A stretch of DNA of 64,000 bases from Odontesthes bonariensis (taxonomy: Eukaryota; Chordata; Actinopteri; Atheriniformes; Atherinopsidae): NCBI RefSeq assembly GCF_027942865.1, contig NC_134510.1, positions 34,774,663 through 34,838,662 on the forward strand, written 5' to 3'. Below, in pieces: positions 10,640 to 23,900 of the stretch; within the stretch, counting starts at the first letter, position 1, and the number at the start of each line of letters is the position of its first letter. The translations under genes were made by a program, and so were the position numbers. The notes below the pieces were generated by a model that was not told where the DNA came from, ran no database searches, and saw only the letters and a program-made list of their open reading frames with translations.

Positions 10640-11660
10640 TCCATCTGTTCACTTTAATACAAGTGAACAGGTTCCTGGTTTGAATCCCAGCTGGGGCTTT
10701 TCTGACATGTCTGTTTGTTCTCATTATTATATTTTCCTGTCCAGAAACAAGAAGAGCAGCTGGCAAACCTTCAACCAGGCTGGACACGGAGATCTTCCAC
10801 AGAAACAGAAACCCCGGTTTGTTGGTGAAGCCGTGAATGTCCAGAGATTCTCTCACGGAGGCTCGTGGGAGAGCCCCCCCCCGTCATGCAGGTCATCCGG
10901 CTCCGGATCCTGTCCAAGTCCTAATGCAGCTATTTCTTTGTTTTTGACTATAAAATAATGTTAGAAGCAAATCAATAACTGATACAATGTAGGTTCTACC
11001 TTTTGCTTTAGAAAGCACCACAAGGGCTTAAACGTCAGAAGAGATTATAACGTCTTTACAAAGCAAGAACAAATCTAAATAGCCCCCCTCTAATTAAAAC
11101 ACATGCAACAATCACACCTGTTTGTTGTTTACCGTTTGGAGCTCTATCCATCAGTGCACCACAGGGACCTAATTTACGCTATAAACAGGCAACAAAAGGA
11201 CCATTCAACAGTTAATTTTAGGCCTGCTTTATTTGTGTGCCGTGAACATCATCATGCTAAGTGCACCAACTGTAGTTTATGCATGCTGACACACGCCTCC
11301 ACTATGTTTTTGGAAGGTAATATTCCGAATGGACCAGGACGTCACTTATGTACCAGATGGTAAATGGTTAGCTCATTAAAGTAGCAGGCTAAATTACACA
11401 TTAGAGTATATGAGAAACGCGATGAATCACGCACTTAAAATAGCAAATGTCAAAGCTGAGACCCGCGACACTCACCATCTGCCCACGGTTCACTGCAGCT
11501 GTGCGTAAAAGCGCACCAACGCTGGGCTGATGGACCGTCGTGGCCACCACCAGGAGGGACCTACTGTTGTTCTCTCTGTGGGTATTTAGAATAATCTAGT
11601 CATATATTTATTATCTGAAGTGCAGATTAAAACGAATCTGGGATAAATTACGCGCGGTCC
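10640..11660. other. Upstream region of the tachykinin gene; SINE-like B-box wording
   Basis: At 10668-10700 the phrase GGTTTGAATCCCAGCTGGGG resembles the B-box region of tRNA-derived fish repeats, but no A box or terminator was found. From about 11100 the sequence becomes unique and leads into the tachykinin first exon. A TATTTAGA at 11583-11590 is a possible TATA-like element about 80 bases before the ATG. Confidence 0.35.
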
Positions 11661-11666
11661 GCAGTG

Positions 11667-12393
11667 ATGGAGACAGTTAAACTTGCTCTCATACTTCTGC
11701 TGCTTTTATCAAACGTTGTTTGTCAAGAAATGGACGCAGACAGCTGGAGAGCAGGAATCGGAAAGGTAAGCGTCATTAACTCTACTGGAGACTTAATGAC
11801 AAGTTGGAATTTGTACAAGGGCCGTTAATCATTTATTTGGGGTCAACTGCAGATGGAAATTAAGTTGAATTCGTTGACAAGAAGAGACTGTGGATACTGA
11901 ACTGTTTTCCTTTTTGCATTTTCTTTTATATAACGCAAGAACAAATGGCCAAACTCCGAAGCAATTCAAGAAATGTTAATGGGAATGACCAGAAAGCCGA
12001 GACCACGGCAGTATCTCGGAGTCATAGGGAGGAAAGGATCGGGTATGGCTTCAACATTTCACACGAATAGACGCACTGTTTGGAAATGCTGCGAACCCTG
12101 ATGTCTGTATTTCTTCCCAAACAGAAAAAATGCAGACAACACGGAAACGTAAGTGTCATCATTTCGCATTTTGTACATTTGAAAACCACCAGGACGCATT
12201 TAGTCTAAACGCTAAGAATTCTTCCAACATTTGTTTTTACTTACAGGGCATAAATTTCAAACCTTTGTAGGTTTGATGGGTAAAAGGACCTCTGATAATA
12301 ATGGTATGATTTATCTAACCGTGGCACACTGATTTTTCAGATTCAGTTGATTTCTATCGGGTAACTTCTGGTTTCACCCCTGCAGGTCAGTGA
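11667..12393 (+). CDS. Tachykinin precursor, tac4/tac1-like (5 coding exons)
   Basis: A small secreted neuropeptide precursor of 96 residues. Exons are 11667-11765, 11940-12042, 12125-12148, 12247-12303 and 12386-12393, with consistent phases 0,1,1,1. Exon 1 gives a clear signal peptide (METVKLALILLLLLSNVVCQ). Exon 4 encodes HKFQTFVGLM, preceded by KR and followed by GKR, a neurokinin-A-like peptide with amidation and dibasic cleavage signals. Exon 2 has PRPRQYLGVI followed by GRK, a substance-P-like position in which the FxGLM core is altered. The 24-nt third exon recalls the small exon in vertebrate TAC1. The short spacer before the first peptide favours tac4, but orthology is inferred. Tachykinins act on NK receptors as signalling peptides. 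An AATAAA follows at 12592. Confidence 0.82.
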
Positions 12394-12591
12394 GCAGCAG
12401 GACTGAAGAACACCGAGGAAAACCACGTTTATCATAGTTATTCCTTCTGTTTCAGTAAAGACTAAATACCGTTTTTGCCAGTCAGTAATTTGATAAAAAA
12501 TGATCAGATGTTACAGTCCACAGTGTGTGTCCAAAGAATGGAACACTTCCAGGCGAACAGTGACATCTAGCGGAGAAAACGCAATAGTGGA

Positions 12592-12597
12592 AATAAA
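12592..12597 (+). terminator. Poly(A) signal of the tachykinin gene
   Basis: AATAAA lies about 200 bases after the tachykinin stop codon. It is the first canonical signal downstream. Confidence 0.6.
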
Positions 12598-12678
12598 AAA
12601 TTAAAAATGATCATCACCTCACAACAAGCCCACATCATTTTCACAACAAAGCATCTCACTCATAAATACCATCACAGG

Positions 12679-12684
12679 TTTATT
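12679..12684 (-). terminator. Poly(A) signal of septin 7
   Basis: TTTATT on the + strand is AATAAA on the septin strand. It ends a 3' UTR of about 1.15 kb running from the stop at 13822. The UTR contains poly-A/T and AAT runs (13040-13070, 13430-13475) and a purine-rich tract at 13660-13735. Confidence 0.6.
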
Positions 12685-13821
12685 AAGTGACTTTGTACAT
12701 TACAAATGAAAAATAAAATTAAAAATACAGAGATGGAGTACATAGCCAAAGCAAAATGTGATGTTGACTCTTCATTTTCCCACTGATCGTTTCCACAGAG
12801 CGACTCAAATATATTTTTTAAAACGCATCTTTGATAACATGAGTTTAAAAGAAGATGCTGCCGTCAGACTCTGAGGATTCTCTAAACATACAAAATTCAT
12901 TACTTCAGCTGGCTCGGTATATAAAAAAATAAACTAAAGTGAAATATAACCCTTATGACGTTATAAATGGTGGTCCAAGGCTAGTGAAAATAGCTAAACA
13001 GGAAAAAAAAAATGTTACATTTTAGAAATAAAAGAAGCTGTAGCCATTTTTTTTTTTTTTTTTTTTTTAAGTCTAGAAAAAGGCCCACGGTGCATTTTAC
13101 GTTTCTGTTCATCTCAGATTTTCTAGCGACGTCTCATTATTGCCTGCTGCACCGACAGAATGAGGGCGGCAAACAAGCGGGATTAGTTAACGCCTGCTCA
13201 TCTTCTTACTTTAACATATGAGATCGGGTTAATGTTCCAATACTGTCACTTTAATTCTTCCTGTAAATGGAAAATGATCCAGAATCTGATTGTACGCGTC
13301 AGACGTAACTCACTGCTTTTTTGTTTTTCGTCTTTTCTTTCTATAATTCTGTACATACCAGTCGTTCAAAAGCTACCTTGGGAGGGAAAGAGAGCAGTAG
13401 ATGGGGACAGTATTGAGTTATAACAGCAACAACAATAATAACATCAACAATAATAATAATTAAAATAATAATATGGGTTTGGCCTTACTAAAAGGGGGTT
13501 ACTTTTCCTGTTTTTACGGTAAACACATTCCTTGATGATGAGTCCCGAGGCAGGGAGGGGGCTCTGTGGCAGCAGTTCTGGCCGTATAAGCAGACCCCCT
13601 CCACCCCCTCATATACACACACCTGCCCACAGTACACCCTCCAGCGGCTGGGAGCAGGTGGAGCACAGGGGAGAGGAAGGAGAACAGGGGGGGGAGGGAG
13701 GGGGGGAGAGAGAGAAGAGTAGGAGGAGGTGGGGGGGTGTCAGTGCCACACAACAGGTGTCCTGACCGGCAACGTTGGCAAACAATAACAACTCGAGCTG
13801 GGATGGTCCTGCCGACTGTCT

Positions 13822-16800
13822 TTAAAAGATCTTGCCTTTCTTTTTGTTTTTCTCCAGAGTTCTGCAACAGAGCAAAGACGGAAATAATCAGCAACTTCAC
13901 TTTAAATCAAATTCTGCCATAAATCATGTATTTTCCTAGCCTGGGAATTCCCATGCTGCTTTGCGCTCGATTTCATTCTCACTGCAGAGTCAGCCTGGAA
14001 ACCACCGCCCTTATTTTTGCCAGAGTTTGGGAACCAATCACAGAACGGGGGGGGGGGGGCAGCAAGACGATGACGACGTCTATGCGCTACACCGAAGCTT
14101 GTAGAGTGTTAATCCAACATGACAGCGGACACAACGTTACCGTTCGATGCAGACTTAGAAAGTGTTTCGGAGTAGATTCACCCTGGGGTCATTTGAACCG
14201 TGATATCCAGCCAAGTAGCCCACCCGAAGTTTTTCCGATATTGGCTGAACATCAGCTGAGTTACTGAGTTATCCCGAATAGCTTAGTACAAGCGCTAACG
14301 GACCCTGGCAGTATCTCCAAAATTACCACACTAAAATCACATGTCATGACACCAAACTTCTACAGTAGTACAAATATGGTCTGTACTCACCAAACGATGC
14401 ATTTGGAAGTTTGTACATAGTCCAGGAGTTTATTATTATCATCAACACAAGCCTGATAGTTTTTCTTCTGCTAAAGCTACGTCAACGTCACTTCTGGGAG
14501 CTGGGAGCTTCAAAGTAAGATGAGGGTTGATCTACTACTGTAGACAACAAAGCAAGGCTGCTCAATTTCTCCATTATTAAAATAAATTCACAACTCTACA
14601 ACATAAAAATTCATGTAGAATATAGCATATAAGCCTACTTTGTTGTCAATTTAAGTAGCTTAGAGCGCAAGTTTACTTTTATTTTCCATTTTTTTCTTCT
14701 TCCTCGTCGAATTTTCGTCGTCATCTGGTATAAGTGATACAACTGGCTATGAATCGCGCGCAAAGCAGCATGGGAAGAACCTGACGTCATTTGATAGACA
14801 TTCGTAGCGCCCAATAAACGGCTCTAGGCGTTCGTAAACCACGCCTCAAATACGAGAAAATGCACACCTAGTTCCCAGACCACCATCTCATCGAGATTGT
14901 GGACGCGTCAGCCAGGCTAGTATTTTCCTCCTTAACGAGACTAAAACACAAAGATTCTTCCTCTACTCTTAAAGCACGATGACCCTGAAGGCCAGCAACA
15001 CGCGTGCTTTTTATCCTCACAGAAGCGAGTACCTCCGGTGTTGGCCTAATTGTTAACATACTTGCTGATGCAATGTGCTCGTTACAGTGGGCACACCAGC
15101 AAACCCATACCACACACAACATGTGGACCTGCAAGATTTAAACAATGAATATGGAAACAATGTAAAGGTTATATTTGGTTGAAGTTACGACCTAGAATAA
15201 GCAGCTGTAGATGGCATTTTAGCTCTCTGAATTAATGACAGTGTGTACCAGGTCCCATATGGCCCATCTATGCATCTACTGGCCACCAATGTTCCCTCTG
15301 AGCTGCGCGCACATTCTCTGCGCACAAAAAAAAATCTATGCAGCGCATAAATAAAATGAACCATAAACGTATTAATTAATATCTAATACTAGGCCTAATC
15401 TAATCTAATTAATTAGACCAATAATGTGTTTTTCTGTACCATTTTTCAATGTAACGCAGTGAGTGACAGGTGTTCAGCCAGTGACACGGTTTACTTGCGC
15501 TATGCAGCCAATCAGAGCATTGATAGTGCTTGCATATGTGCCCTGCCCATACGTGCTATGCAGGTTAGTTAGCTAGCTAACAACTGTGTGGCGGAGTTTT
15601 TAGGGGAGTTAAGAGACGCAACCCCGCAGCGCCAGCGACACATCCTCTCTCCAAGCCAAAGTAAAAAAGAAATGCGGTTCTTTTAGGATGGAATGGCTGT
15701 CTGAGTGCAAATAGAAGAACAAGCAGTGAAACTGGGTGAAATTTTTTCTTTTTCGAGTGAGAAAGGTCTACTCTGCAAAACAAGGCTGTAAGCTTGACTC
15801 TTTCAATGGCCAAAGCATGACTCTCACATATAACATACTACACATCTCATGAACAACTGTCTTTCATTTTAAGTAGGCCAAATCGCTTATATTAAAAGTA
15901 AACTTGAAATGAAAGTTGCTGCTGTGATTTGATTCTTTTAATAAGCCGTATAACTTGCTATGATCCAAGGTTTTGAACAGGTGTGATACTGGTGTGTGGC
16001 CACAGCGTGCACGTCTGATGTTGCTCACAGTGGTCCTCAGTGTGCTCAGGGAGCTGGTGTGTTTGCCCAGACACGTGAAAAATTAGAGATACATGAGGCA
16101 GCCATCACAAACATGAAAAAGCATCATCAAAGGAAAGTATATTCTCAGCGTTGGAAATCCCTCATCTGCTGCGTTTTCAGTTTAGGTTTAATCTTCTGAA
16201 CACTGGAACCCTCGCTGATTTTAAACAAACTTTCTGACCCGCTTACATGTTACATGTTGACAGGCTGCTTCTCCAAAAAATATCTGAGGAATGAAATATT
16301 TGAAATCTTCAACATAGCTGGAATACTTGTTCAGAAGTCACACTAATGTGTGCTGTGTTCCGTAAACAGGCTTCTCCATCATGTTACTTTTACGCCGATT
16401 TCCTCTGACATTTCACAGACGGTCCTCGTTTTGTTGGTGCCACCTGCTGCTCATCTTGATGGACCGTTTATTAATAATCCCATAACAGCATAAAACTGTG
16501 TTTTATCTTGCTGCTTGAGGTCAGAAGACTTCACATGTTTTGATTAGTTATTAAAGCCCGTGTGAGAGTTCAGATCCTGAGTGTATGCACACACTCAGGT
16601 TTGTTAAAGAGTTAAAGGTGTGACTCCTGCTGTACCTGGAGGCCTCCATTTTCTGCTGCTCCAGGCGCTGCAGAGCCTCCCAGTTTGCTCTCTCCTCCTC
16701 AAAGACACGTCTCTTCTCCTCCAACTCCTTGTGCTGAGCCTCCAGGTTCTTCTTCATCTGTTCGTGACGCCGCTGAAGCTGGAATAAAACAGGAACGAGG

Positions 16801-17903
16801 AGGGTGTCAGCTGACAGCGCCACAGAGCTTTTAAACCCGCACATTATCAAACCAGCATAAAACAGCTGAAGTGAAGAAGAAAAGATGAACAGGAACGTAA
16901 GAATAAAAACATCTGTCCACTTCTGCACACAAAGGTTTACATGCTTGCTTGAGGTGGTTTCTACTTGTTTCAAAGAAGGCTTGATGTGCTTTATGAGGCG
17001 TGGAAACGACCTCTGACGTGGCTGCTTCTGATTGGAGCCAAGCACGATAAACCCACACGGCTGACCAGCATCTTCCCAGAGATTAAACTCATTCCTGGGG
17101 AAGAGTTTCCTTCTTTTTCTGTCTCTTGGATGTCCACCGCGGTTACTTTTTACTCTTCAAGGTCGTTTTTATTTCAGAAAACTACTTCCACTGAGATACA
17201 AAGTAGCCTTTACCGCCACCATCTGGCGACACTATGAAGTTAGTTTATTCACCTCCAACTCGTCAAAGAAACTGTGTCGGTTTCTTTTTTACAGCTTTTC
17301 AAAAGGCTGCTTCAAAATATCTTTGCCGCAGAATGGAAATCCAGCTAAAGACAAGCCAACTCAGTTTTAAAAGCTATTTTAGGCCTTGATCTTTGGGTAA
17401 ATTTGAGGTGTCGGATGATACAAAAACCCCCCCAAAAAAACAACACTTTTCATCCTCCTGATAAACACATCTTTAATCAGCCAAGTTTTTCCATGTAGCT
17501 GTGCAGTAGCAGAGCCCATTTACATGGCGATAACTGCTGTGTTAACGTGTGAGTTCAGGGGAGAGACGCGCACGTACCAAAAAGCTGACGAGTAAACAGA
17601 ACAGTTTTTCTATAGCTCAACGCTGTGGTTTCTCACAGCTCCCTCACACTCTGAACCACAGACACACATCAGCAATGAAGGACGGAAGCAGCGCAGACAG
17701 AGTTGTGAAACAACTTGAACTGCAGCGTTATCTAACACAGGCGTGTGTGTGTGTGTGTGTGTTTTACCTCTGCTTCGGAGTCTTTGAGCTTCTGCACTTT
17801 CTCCTTGACTTTCATTTCAAACACCTGTTCCATCTCCATTTCCATCTTCTTCATCTTAGTCACATGCTCTCGCCTCTCCTCCTCCATCTGGGCCAGAGGA
17901 CTC
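13822..17903 (-). CDS. septin7: septin 7: C-terminal coiled-coil exons
   Basis: Exons 17903-17768 and 16778-16636 encode [14 protein letters not shown] through [20 protein letters not shown] to [20 protein letters not shown], a continuous heptad-rich helix. This is the coiled coil through which septin 7 pairs with the SEPT6 group. A 40-base last exon (13861-13822) adds [12 protein letters not shown] and the stop. That tiny exon is separated by a 2.8-kb intron holding a DNA transposon copy. The + strand near these exons also carries open frames, which are mirror shadows. Confidence 0.93.
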
Positions 17904-20900
17904 CTGCAGGGGGGGGGGGGGGGTGAGCACACACACCAGTTCATACAAGCACTGCAGCACAGACATACTCATCAGTGTGCTCGCATAATAAGAACAGTGA
18001 CGTTACCAATTTTCCAGTTTACGGTGGCTCATTGAACAGAGTCAATCTTTGAAGCCAGTTTGTTTTGCTAACAAATCTCATTACATCACGTCATGCAGAT
18101 TGGAGAAGCTTTCAGGAGAAGATAAAGACGGGAGGAGGACAGAAAGAGCCACATTCTGCAGTTTAACACTGAATCTGGCTCCGATACGCTAAAGTCTCAC
18201 TGAGCCATGCTCCTGTCTACACAACAGATCCCCTCTGGCAGAACATTCCTGCTCCCACCACCCGCCTCCTTATTAAAGGAAATTGGGTATTTTCTAATAC
18301 AAACCTGCAACTGTGGAACCTTTTACCTGATGAATTAAGACAAGCAAACTCGGTTTTATCCTTTAAGTTGTTTCTCAAGACTTACAGGAAGTAAATCTGC
18401 TTTTTATCTCCTCTTCTTCTCCTCCTCATTACTTTTCCCCGTAAGTCTCACCACTTTAGAGCTGAAGTGATATTACTGTCTGATCTGCTTTCACTTTATA
18501 AATCGATGTTGTTGTCATTTACTTTCTCCTCTGGTTGAGCTGCTGATTATCTCTGACCCACACATCTATTTATCCATTTTCCTCTCTTTGACATATGTTA
18601 TACATACAGAACCAGTCAAAAGCTAGGACACAGCTTCTCATTTAATCTTTTTTATTCATTTCTTTTTAATTTCGACCTTCTAGGTTAATACTGAAGACAC
18701 ATACGGAATTATGTAGTAAACAAAAAACAGCATCAAACAAACCAAAATGTTTTAGATTTTAGATTCTCCAAAGAAGCCACCTTTTGCTGTGATGACAGCT
18801 TTGCACCCTCTTAGCATTCTCTCATTCAGCTTCATGAGGCAGTCACCTGGAATGGCTTCCAATGAACAGGTGTGCCTTGTGAAGAGCTCATTTGTGGAAT
18901 TTCTTGCCTTCTTAATGTGTTTGAGGTCATCGCTTGTGTTGTGCAGAGCTGGGGTTGATACAAAGGTCTAATACAGCGAATAGCCCTTTTTGACGACTAC
19001 ACTAAACCTTATTATGGCAAGAACCACTCAACTAAGTAAAGAGAAACCACAGTCCAGCGTTACTTTAGGACGTGAAGGTCAGTCAATCTGGAAAACCTCA
19101 AGAACTCTGAACGCATCCTCAAGTGGAGTCGCAAAGACCATCAAACGCTGATGAAACTGGCATAAAAGCCTCGCCGAGTTCAACTAGCAGACACCTCTAA
19201 CAACGAGACGAAGAGAATTTATTGGCCCTAGAAACACAAGGAATGTACATCAGACAAGTGGAATTCTGTCTTTTGGTCTGATGAGCCCAAATTTGGGATT
19301 TTTGGTTCCACCCAACATGTCTTTGTGAGACGCAGAAAAGGTCAGCGGATGGTTCCCACTGTGATGCACGGAGGAGGTGTGATGGTATAGGAGTGCTTTG
19401 CTGGTGGCGCTGTTGGTGATAAGTTAAAAATTAGGGCGAGTTAACTCGTTATTATCGTGTTAACTCATTAATTATTTAACGCCGATAAATATTTTATCGC
19501 ACATTAACACAGTTTTTATTTGTTTTTTTTTTTCATTTTTAAAATTTATTTAATTATTGTAAAAGTCTGTCGCTCACAGGCTTTTATTTTGTAAAAGTCT
19601 GTCGCTCACAGGCTTTTATTTTGTAAAAGTCTGTCGCTCACAGGCTTTTATTTTGTAAAAGTCTGTCGCTCACAGGCTTTTATTTTGTAAAAGTCTGTTG
19701 CTGTCTGCTGTGGAACCGGAAAAGAAAGTAATCGGCGGATCCACCAAACATGGAGAAGGGTACGGAACTTTTACTCGGCCATTTTCATTTTAAAGTTCTT
19801 CCAGACGGCGGAGTCGACAGAACCAAAGTCATCTGTAAACAAAGTTGAATTGTCTTCTCAGCGTAGTAGTTCCAGTCTAAAATATCACTTAAAGGCAAAA
19901 CACACAACTGATAGCAGCAAGTCATTCAAGGAAACAGACAGTGGAGCGAGGCTTCTACATAAAAACTACAGAAAGATGCTGATGTTAAAAGTGTGTTTGC
20001 ACAACAAATGTTATGGCACTTTCATTCATATGGCAGCACATTTAAAATAAAACTAAATGCTAAAAGCTATACGCTACTTATGAATTCATTTTTGGATTTT
20101 GCGTACAAATGCGATTAATCGTGATTAATCAGGGAAATCATGTGATTAATTAGATTAAAAATTTGAATCGTTGCCCAGCCCTAATAAAAATCCAAGGCAC
20201 ACCTCACCAGCATGGCGACATGTCAGTCGATCTGGTTTGCGCTTAGTGTGACCGTCATTTGTTGTCCAACAGGACAATGACACCAAACAGACCTCCAGGC
20301 AATGTAAGGGCTATTCGACCAAAAAAGTGCCGTGTCAGATGACCAAGCCTCCACAAACACCTGACCTAAACCCAATTGAGATGGTTTGGGATGAGTTGGA
20401 AAACAGAGTGAAGGCAAAGCAGCCAACAAGTGCTCAGCACATCTGGGAACTCCTTCAGAACTGCTGAAACAGCATTCCAGGTGACTGCCTCGTGAAGCGA
20501 AGTGAGAGAATGCAAAGAGGGTGCCAAGCTGTCACCAAAGCAAATGGTCGCTACTTAGAAGAATCTAGAATATAAAACACATTCTAGTTTGTGGTTCACT
20601 ACATAATTCCATATGTTATCCTTCATAGTCTGGATGTCTTCAGTATTAATCTACAATGTGGAGAAAGAAATAAAATAAAATAAAGAAAAACTGCCAAATA
20701 AACTTTAGACTGCTGCTATATAATTCATATTTTATACCGGCCAAGTCACCTGTGATCTAAATTAAAAGCACTTTCTCTCAAAGTTCTGTTCGTCCGTATA
20801 ACAGCAACTCTGAAGAAATACCATAACTGCAACGCTGTTCTGTAACTACCGACTCTTATATCCCATCAACAATCAGTTTAGTTTGTATGCTAGCTACCCG

Positions 20901-23900
20901 CTAATCTAAGCTGTTCTTCTCTTCCCCACAGGCAGCCCTAAAGCAGAGTGTTTTTCCATCATAACCAAATAAAATGCATCATCGTTATTATTTAATCCTG
21001 TCCAGTGAAAAGAAAGCCAATGAATTTAAAAATCCACGCAGCAGATTGCCATAACTTTGTACAAAACCTGTAAAACCATCATCCCCTTGTTTCCAGAGAT
21101 GCACGACACACAACGAAGGAGGGAGCTACAGGTGAAGCTTTGGGGATGGCTGTGAGCAAGAAGGTCGGGACAGGAACAGAAAACACCCAGCAATGCTTTT
21201 CTTTTAAAGAAATTTGGAGGCACTCAAGAAGCCTGTGAGCACTTGTGTTAGGCTGTTGTGTTAGGCTGTTGCAGTGTTAAGTGTCAGAGACCAATCATGA
21301 AATATCAAGAACAGTTGCCTGATAACAGGAAGTGAGCCGGATACATGTGACTGTGAAACTAAGCACTGCTCTGAATCTGAAGTTAACATGGTGTTTTGTC
21401 CAATCGTGCGTCATACATCTTATATTATTCAGCTTTAATAAAGCTTGGTTCAACCGTGGATCCAACTGTTTTTATCTATTCATAGCAGATCTCTCTTTGG
21501 ACTTTGAAATTTCAGCATTACACAACCGAGAGCTTGTCAGAATGAGAGGCAAGCTGGTGGAAAATACACTGGAAAACCTCACATTCATGCCTCCTTCGTG
21601 TCGGTAACCGTTCCAAACATCTCATGCGTAGGTCTCTGATGTTAACACGAGCAGGGCTTACAAACGGGTGACAAAAACATTCAAGCATCGCACTCCTGGC
21701 AGAACTCCGTTTGTAAGGAAGCGGAGCTCCAGAAAACTGACTGCGACGAGTCAGGAGCAGATCAAAGGAGAAGGTGAAACACCTGAACACAGCCCACAGG
21801 GGAGAGAGGAGGAGAGGTCGAGATTTTAAACTAGAGTCTGAAATATATGTGAAAAAATGAGCACTTACATTCCTTCAACTGTGTCAAGTCTAAAAAACAA
21901 AAACACACACACACAAAAACACGCGCGCACACAGACACACACACACAGCATGCGATGATGAGGTCATGCACTGAAATAAAAACCATATTATTAAACGTAC
22001 TCTACAGCCGAAGCTACTATTTTCCTGCAGATGGGGGGAAAAAATGAGAGTCATGAGATCTTGGAAAGTCTTTTTTTCTTTTTTTTTGTGAGCTGGGTGT
22101 CACATTAGCAGCAGTGATCAAATGTGTGTTAGCATCAGCAGTGTCAAGAGTTACAAGTTAAGCTCAGTGAGTTATCAATTTGCTTGTGATCATGTTAACG
22201 AGAAAGCAACGCCGTCCTTGAATTTGAACTTAAAAGTCTTTTTTTTTATGCAAAGCAGTAGTGAGAGGTAGCAACAAAAGTCAATCATTGCTTTTCACAC
22301 CTCAAACTGAGAAACAATCCTCAGTGAATGAAACGACGGCACCGCTTTGCCTCTTCCATTAACCTGCAACTCAAATACTTCAAACATCATTCGAACGGGA
22401 CTGGAAAGTGTGAGAAGAACCTCCTGGGATCGTTTGCTTTGAGCCACGGGTCCATTGAGCTACCTTAAAAAACGTATCCCGTTTGGTTTAACAGGCAAAA
22501 GAATTACCTTTCACAATGTGATGGTAACAATTCATAAAAGTAATGGAATCTTAAAATCCTCATATTTAACGACTTTGTCTCTGCTGTGGCACTTGTACTA
22601 CATTTAGTTTAGGTCAGATGGGTATAATTATAATAATAAGTCAGCAAAATTAACTACATTTACTACTTATTTGGAGATAATTTACTAGTTAACCATTTTG
22701 CCTAATTGCCTGTGGCGCCAACACATCCTGTCCAAATGTCCAAATCTGTACAGATTGATACAGATTTCTGGTGAAACTGTGTCATAATGCAGATCACCAA
22801 GCATCTCCTTTTACTTTAGTTTCACTTTAACCACAGCTGCTGGCTTTAATGCTCCCTGTCCAGGACTTACTTGGTGGACAGCTGCCCTTTAGCCTTGTTG
22901 TTGTCCACTCCATTGTAGGTGACAGCAGCCAGCTTCCTGCTGCGGTAGTTCTCATAATGGACGTTGTTTGTCACGTCTTTCAGGTCCTGCATATGAGTTC
23001 TACAGGTGGAGGATGAACAACATAGATTTGAAATACTCCTTGCGTGCTACGGCCTTTTGGAACCACTTAAACAGTGTTAAGTGTTCAGTACCTGATGAGC
23101 ATGTCCCTCAGGATGGTGAAGTCACAGTGGTCACTGTTCTCAACTAGCAGGGAAAATATCAGCCAGTGAGCAAAGCGTCAGGATAAAAATATACAGAACA
23201 GAGACATTTTGGGTCCAACATGTCAAATAATACTATAACAGGCATGTTCAAATACTGTAATATACTGTAAAATGTCAAATATACTGGATAAATAAGCAGC
23301 TGTATCCTAACTTCGTGCTTACCTTCAGCAACCCCCCAAGGGTATTGTCTTCCTCTGACTCTCTTGCTGTTCACCTCAATGATGGTGTTGCTTCCCACCA
23401 CAGCCAGCGGCAGCTTGTCCTGGCCAAAGAAAAGCGGATTTTAAAATAAATAATACAAGACTATAAACTTGGGTTTACAACTCACAAGTACACTCTGTGA
23501 CATAGTGTTTGGATTTGGCAGGCAGCATACTTTTATCTTCTTCACCAGCCTGTTCTCTTCTTCATCGTCTGTCTCGGGGAACTCGTAAATCTTGATTTTA
23601 TGCTCTTGGATTTCCCGCATGATCTAGCAGGAGAAGAAAGTTAGAATAAGAAATAGAGCTGCTGTATGGAACTAGCTCAACAGAGCAGCTACCACATGCT
23701 GACCCAGAGAAAGTCACACAAACCCTATTATCTTAATCAAAGCAGACATATGATATTAAATAAACTGCTCTGAAATTGAATCTCATAATGTACCGAATTA
23801 AGGGTATGTTTACGTGCATCCATAAAAGGCTCAAACAGATTAGTGATCCACTTTAATCCAGCTTGATGCTCAGTTAAACTTTTCAAACACAACCTCAGCG

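Larger units (their letters stand above)
18608..20690 (+). mobile_element. Tc1-mariner element, decayed, split by a hAT insertion
   Basis: The left end starts ACCAGTCAAAAGCTAGGACA, the classic Tc1-type terminus of fish. The body near 19260-19420 carries transposase fragments ([20 protein letters not shown], then MHGGGV) interrupted by stops. After the hAT insertion the frame remnants resume at 20192. The right part (20490-20650) mirrors the left flank (AAGAATCTAGAATATAAAAC versus its complement near 18745-18765), so long inverted repeats existed; the very right tip is lost. It is inactive. Confidence 0.75.

Noticed and set aside
10668..10700. tRNA-like B box wording
   Set aside because: No A box, no cloverleaf and no terminator; probably part of a dispersed repeat.
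13514..13900. 128-codon minus-strand ORF covering the septin 7 end
   Set aside because: Its frame differs from the true last exon (13861-13822) and it runs through proline-rich low-complexity 3' UTR.
16551..17045. 164-codon minus-strand ORF spanning the septin 7 coiled-coil exon
   Set aside because: Only 16778-16636 is exon; the rest is read-through into introns past the acceptor and the donor.
19559..19703. CRISPR-like array
   Set aside because: The units are contiguous tandem repeats without spacers, inside a hAT element in a vertebrate genome.
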